Part shown: positions 1 to 64,000 of the stretch, piece after piece | How the letters are laid out: every line of letters starts with the position of its first letter | Numbering within the stretch: the first letter of the stretch is position 1 | Assembly (NCBI GenBank): GCA_004794785.1 | Contig: SJOL01007384.1 | Location: 777,303 to 841,302, forward strand | Direction of reading: 5' to 3' | From: Opisthorchis felineus | Lineage: Eukaryota > Platyhelminthes > Trematoda > Opisthorchiida > Opisthorchiidae | Length of the DNA stretch: 64,000 nt | Notes under the pieces: model-generated | Told to the model about the DNA's origin: nothing | What the model saw: only the letters and a program-made list of their open reading frames with translations | Database searches by the model: none | Made by a program: the position numbers and the translations under genes

Positions 1-1821
1 TCAACTTGCCTTTCTTGTGGACGTTTGGAAAAGACGGACTCAGTGGTTCTCCAAATGTTGTATGTTACTCGCTTCACAATGCAGACGATGTCTGATATCG
101 AACAACGGTACGCTGTTAACTGCAGTTTTTCAGTTTGAGTGTCCAATTTGGCTGTGAGGGGAGTTTCTGCGGTATTTGATCAGGTCTTATGAGACGTGGT
201 TTATTTCTTCAGTACGAATACGGTTCCAGATAAATTCCTTTCTAACGTTTGTTTATGAAGCTGGTGGAGAAGTTCATGCAATTACTGAGATCCTTACTGA
301 CCAACATACATCCTCTGATTTCTAACCCGCTCAATATTCCTATCGTCTGCCGATATAAGTAAAAAACAAACAGTTGTTTTTGATAATACTTTGACTGCTT
401 TTTACACATATACCGTAACATTCGAAAAACAAACCAAAGCGCGCAAACGTGTATGTATATACAAACCTGGTGATCAAGTGACTATTGGGGAAACTGACAA
501 AAATATCAGTCTTCGGTGGAGCGATCGCAGGTCAACAGGGTGCTGGTGAACACGTTAGTCATTTCTAGGCGCACAATGATGGTGTGTCTACTCGGGCCGC
601 GATTTTCTAGAACTAGTCACCTAAGGACCATTTAGATTGCTAAACTGATCTATATCCGGCCTTCGCCAGATGGGTAGAGCCTCTGTGACACAGTCATACA
701 ATCAATGTAGTCTTCGGAGCATTTTCAAGAAAGCTAACAGACATCCAGTGATGAATCAAGGAGTGGCGGTTTGCACTTCAGTTACTAAAGAGCACTCGGA
801 CAATGCAAAATATATCACATCGTTTAAATCATAACATGCTTGTCAGTGGAGCTTGTCCAAGGCCATACACAATGACAGGGTGCAAATATGTTATACCAGT
901 ATCAGGGTCATTTGAGAAAATCGGTATAAGTTGAAAGCGGTAAGTTTAAAAAATTCCGAGAAACATATTTCAATGATAAAACTAGCGCACATAAAGGAAA
1001 ATGCCACAAACTTCTTGTTGCTGAAACGCCTGGACAAAACAGATATTGCTGATATCGAGCCCGTTGATTTTAGTGGGAGACTCAGCTGAAACTTTCGTTT
1101 GTGATTTTCATCAAATGAGTGAATAGACGAAGCAATGCCCTAAGCTTCAGTGAGGATGATATTCAAGGTATCCCAATACACTTTCTTTACCTGAAAAACT
1201 ATTCATTAATTTTTCGAAAACACTCCGACAGTCCACTGCGGGTTTTGCTTTGCTGAGGTTTCATAAAATAGGTGAAGTACCCGAATTTCTTTGAAACATA
1301 TGCCGTACTTAAACTGCGCAAATGTCGCCGCTGTCACTGTCATGGAACTGCTCCTTTTGACTTCAGAGTTTACTTGTTTTTGCTAGTGTCATATATCAAA
1401 ACGGTGGCACCTACAACAGCGCTTACTCCAAAGACTCTCGCCTTGTGTACAACTAGCTGTTCTTCGACGGCCGTTCGAACTCATTGCTTTTATCGCTGAC
1501 CTTTGGCACAAACCTCAGCTACGCCGTAACGTTTAATACGTTTCTGCACTTCTAAATCATTCAGAGACCTCCAATTCAGTGATCCTAAATATTTTTAACA
1601 GATTGCCAGCTTGATGCACCTGCCCATAAGATTTGTTGTCTATATCCTTTCAAAACTGAAGGAATCTACAATTAGGCTGCTTGTAGGCTAACGAAAGTCT
1701 TCTCTAAACCTCTATCGAATAGGACTGCTATATAAGAGTCCTAGTTGCGCTGTTTCGGTTGCTTAGAAATGAGTTGCAATATCTGCTTTGTCTGATTAAT
1801 GTTTTGGCTTTCACTGAGTAG
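1..1821. other. Non-coding stretch, nothing recognised
   Basis: Only short open frames without domain similarity occur here. I looked for Ig-type exons (tryptophan followed by Y-x-C) that should precede FN3-1 and found none, so this is probably intron of the same gene. Confidence 0.5.
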
Positions 1822-62417
<60,596 letters not shown>

Positions 62418-64000
62418 GTGAGTTTACTTCGACGGTTTGATCCGCTGACCAGACGGCCTATTAACCCTTACTTCAGGCTAATTGGATGATGGTTCTGTTT
62501 TCAAATTTAATCCATGAATTTATCTGTTGTTTTGGAGGAGGCAACAGCGGCACCAATTCCATGACGATTTTCCTCTGCCCTAAGATGAGGCTGTTCTAAG
62601 ACTAAGAGAAGCATAGCGTCCAGCTTCCATGTTCAACACGGAAGCTCAACCTACAATCGAAATCGGTAGTAGTAGGGAAACAGTTCTAGCAAAGAGGTAC
62701 AAATAACCGGACACCTTCTGTCAACGTGTTTAGCCACACGACAGGGAGTTGTTAAAGGTAAGTTATCACATAAAGTAATGTCGTACCGGAAATTGGAGAA
62801 CGATGTGGGGCTGTCAGTTAGGTTCATGATATCAGGTTTTCTGGCCCACCGGATTATTACTGAAAATAATAACAGCTGAATGGCACCGAAGAACAATATA
62901 ACTAATGCACTTCGGCGTGGTGTTACTGAATATTCAATACAAATAAATGGAACAAAACCGAAAATTCATTCATACAGCCATGCGTTAAGTTTATCGAAGT
63001 ATGTTTCGTCCAAACGAATCAGTCCAAGGCGTAAAACTGTACACAGTAATAACAAATCAAAATTACTTAGTTGCCTAATGCTGATCCCATATGCGCAGTG
63101 ATGGGATTCCACTGTACTTCATTTTGGCTGATAGCTTTACACTGGATCATGTACGGCTTGTAAAAGTCGCTTTCTTGCTAATTTGCCGCTTCGATCTTAA
63201 GCCTCAGAGTCTTTTGCACAAAGAATGCCGTCTTTGGTCTGAATTCCACAAAACAAATAGATGTGTCTAATTCTGCAGCGGTCGCCGGATTAGTTGATTT
63301 GGCGCGTTATGTTGACAGGATTAAACCTAAAGTAGTTGGTGGCATGCATTAATTAGATTTGGCGTTACCTATAGGGCAAGCCAGAGTCACCCGATAAACC
63401 CATTCGTTTCTCATTAAGCTTCATTGAGGCCAATGAAAAGCAGTGTATCCAATCCTCACCTGGTGTATGAGTTGTGAAGATTTGAATGATTATTCAACTT
63501 ACTTGCTCAAAGTTTTTGAGCCGTCAAAAATTCGGTCAGAATATGGACTGACTATCTTCCAATGATTACTCGGTTTCAAACAATCCAATGAGGCAGATAT
63601 TTTGTTTCAGATTGTCTATGTTAAAGAGCTTTATGTTCACACCTGTGCCGTAAACCTGCGTGTGACGTGCGCACGTTTCTTATAGGCAAACTATAAATTT
63701 CTTCTCATACTCGCCGCCAACTTTCGCGACGTTGTTGACTGATTCCTGACTTACTGCGTTCACACCAAACTAAGTAAACATGACGGGGCACATAGCACTG
63801 ATTTCCGTGCATGTACTGAGTTCATTCTACACAGCTTAGGTCGTGTGTGTTACGTGCTTGACTGAGCTCTTCAAGCATTGGAGGGAGTGGCATTCTTACT
63901 GCGCCAAAGTGAATATTAACACGACTGACACACGTGGTCTTGTCTCTATGATGATACAAACCCCTTTGTGTGAAAAAAACAAATATACAATAATCTAGAG
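62418..64000 (+). other. Start of downstream intron, nothing recognised
   Basis: It follows GTGAGT after the transmembrane exon. I saw no continuation of the cytoplasmic tail in phase 2 with good splice sites. Short frames at 62651-63101 have no domain. Confidence 0.5.

Overview
The window is eukaryotic genomic DNA that is mostly non-coding: large introns, dispersed retroposon relics, a long tetranucleotide microsatellite and one 995-base assembly gap. The retroposons suggest a parasitic flatworm. Their endonuclease and reverse-transcriptase remnants are of the type common in trematode and pseudophyllidean tapeworm genomes, and tRNA-derived SINE-like elements accompany them. This assignment rests on family recognition only, and the species cannot be named from the sequence.

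One host gene dominates. On the + strand, a chain of exons with compatible splice phases from 7137 to 62417 encodes most of the ectodomain and the membrane span of a DCC/neogenin/Frazzled-type netrin receptor. The chain holds fibronectin type III (FN3) domains 1 to 6 in canonical order, a juxtamembrane stretch and one transmembrane helix. A further probable exon near 1822-2012 carries the start of FN3-1. The N-terminal immunoglobulin domains should lie upstream of the window and the cytoplasmic tail downstream. Eleven of the twelve exons in the phased chain join without any phase conflict; one link, from 1822-2012 to 7137, is unresolved.

Layout: 1-1821, nothing recognised; 1822-8318, FN3-1 exons; 8319-18090, a 9.8-kb intron with a SINE, LINE scraps and the gap; 18091-18149, a small basic-linker exon with furin-like motifs; 18150-24710, an intron with an antisense LINE whose RT core is deleted; 24711-26648, FN3-2 and the start of FN3-3, including one GC-AG intron and one G-rich (G4-like) tract; 30730-31010, the end of FN3-3 and an acidic linker; 31011-40079, a 9-kb intron; 40080-45964, FN3-4; an intron with the (TCTA)n tract; 52419-52871, FN3-5; an intron with a second antisense LINE; 58843-59208, FN3-6; an intron with a third antisense LINE; 62132-62417, juxtamembrane and transmembrane exon.

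I saw no second protein-coding gene, no functional RNA gene, and no clearly novel system such as a phage, CRISPR or defence locus. The most interesting points are the furin-like sites between FN3-1 and FN3-2, the enlarged loops in several FN3 domains, the GC-AG intron, the internally deleted LINE, and a palindromic 3'-end motif shared by LINE copies.
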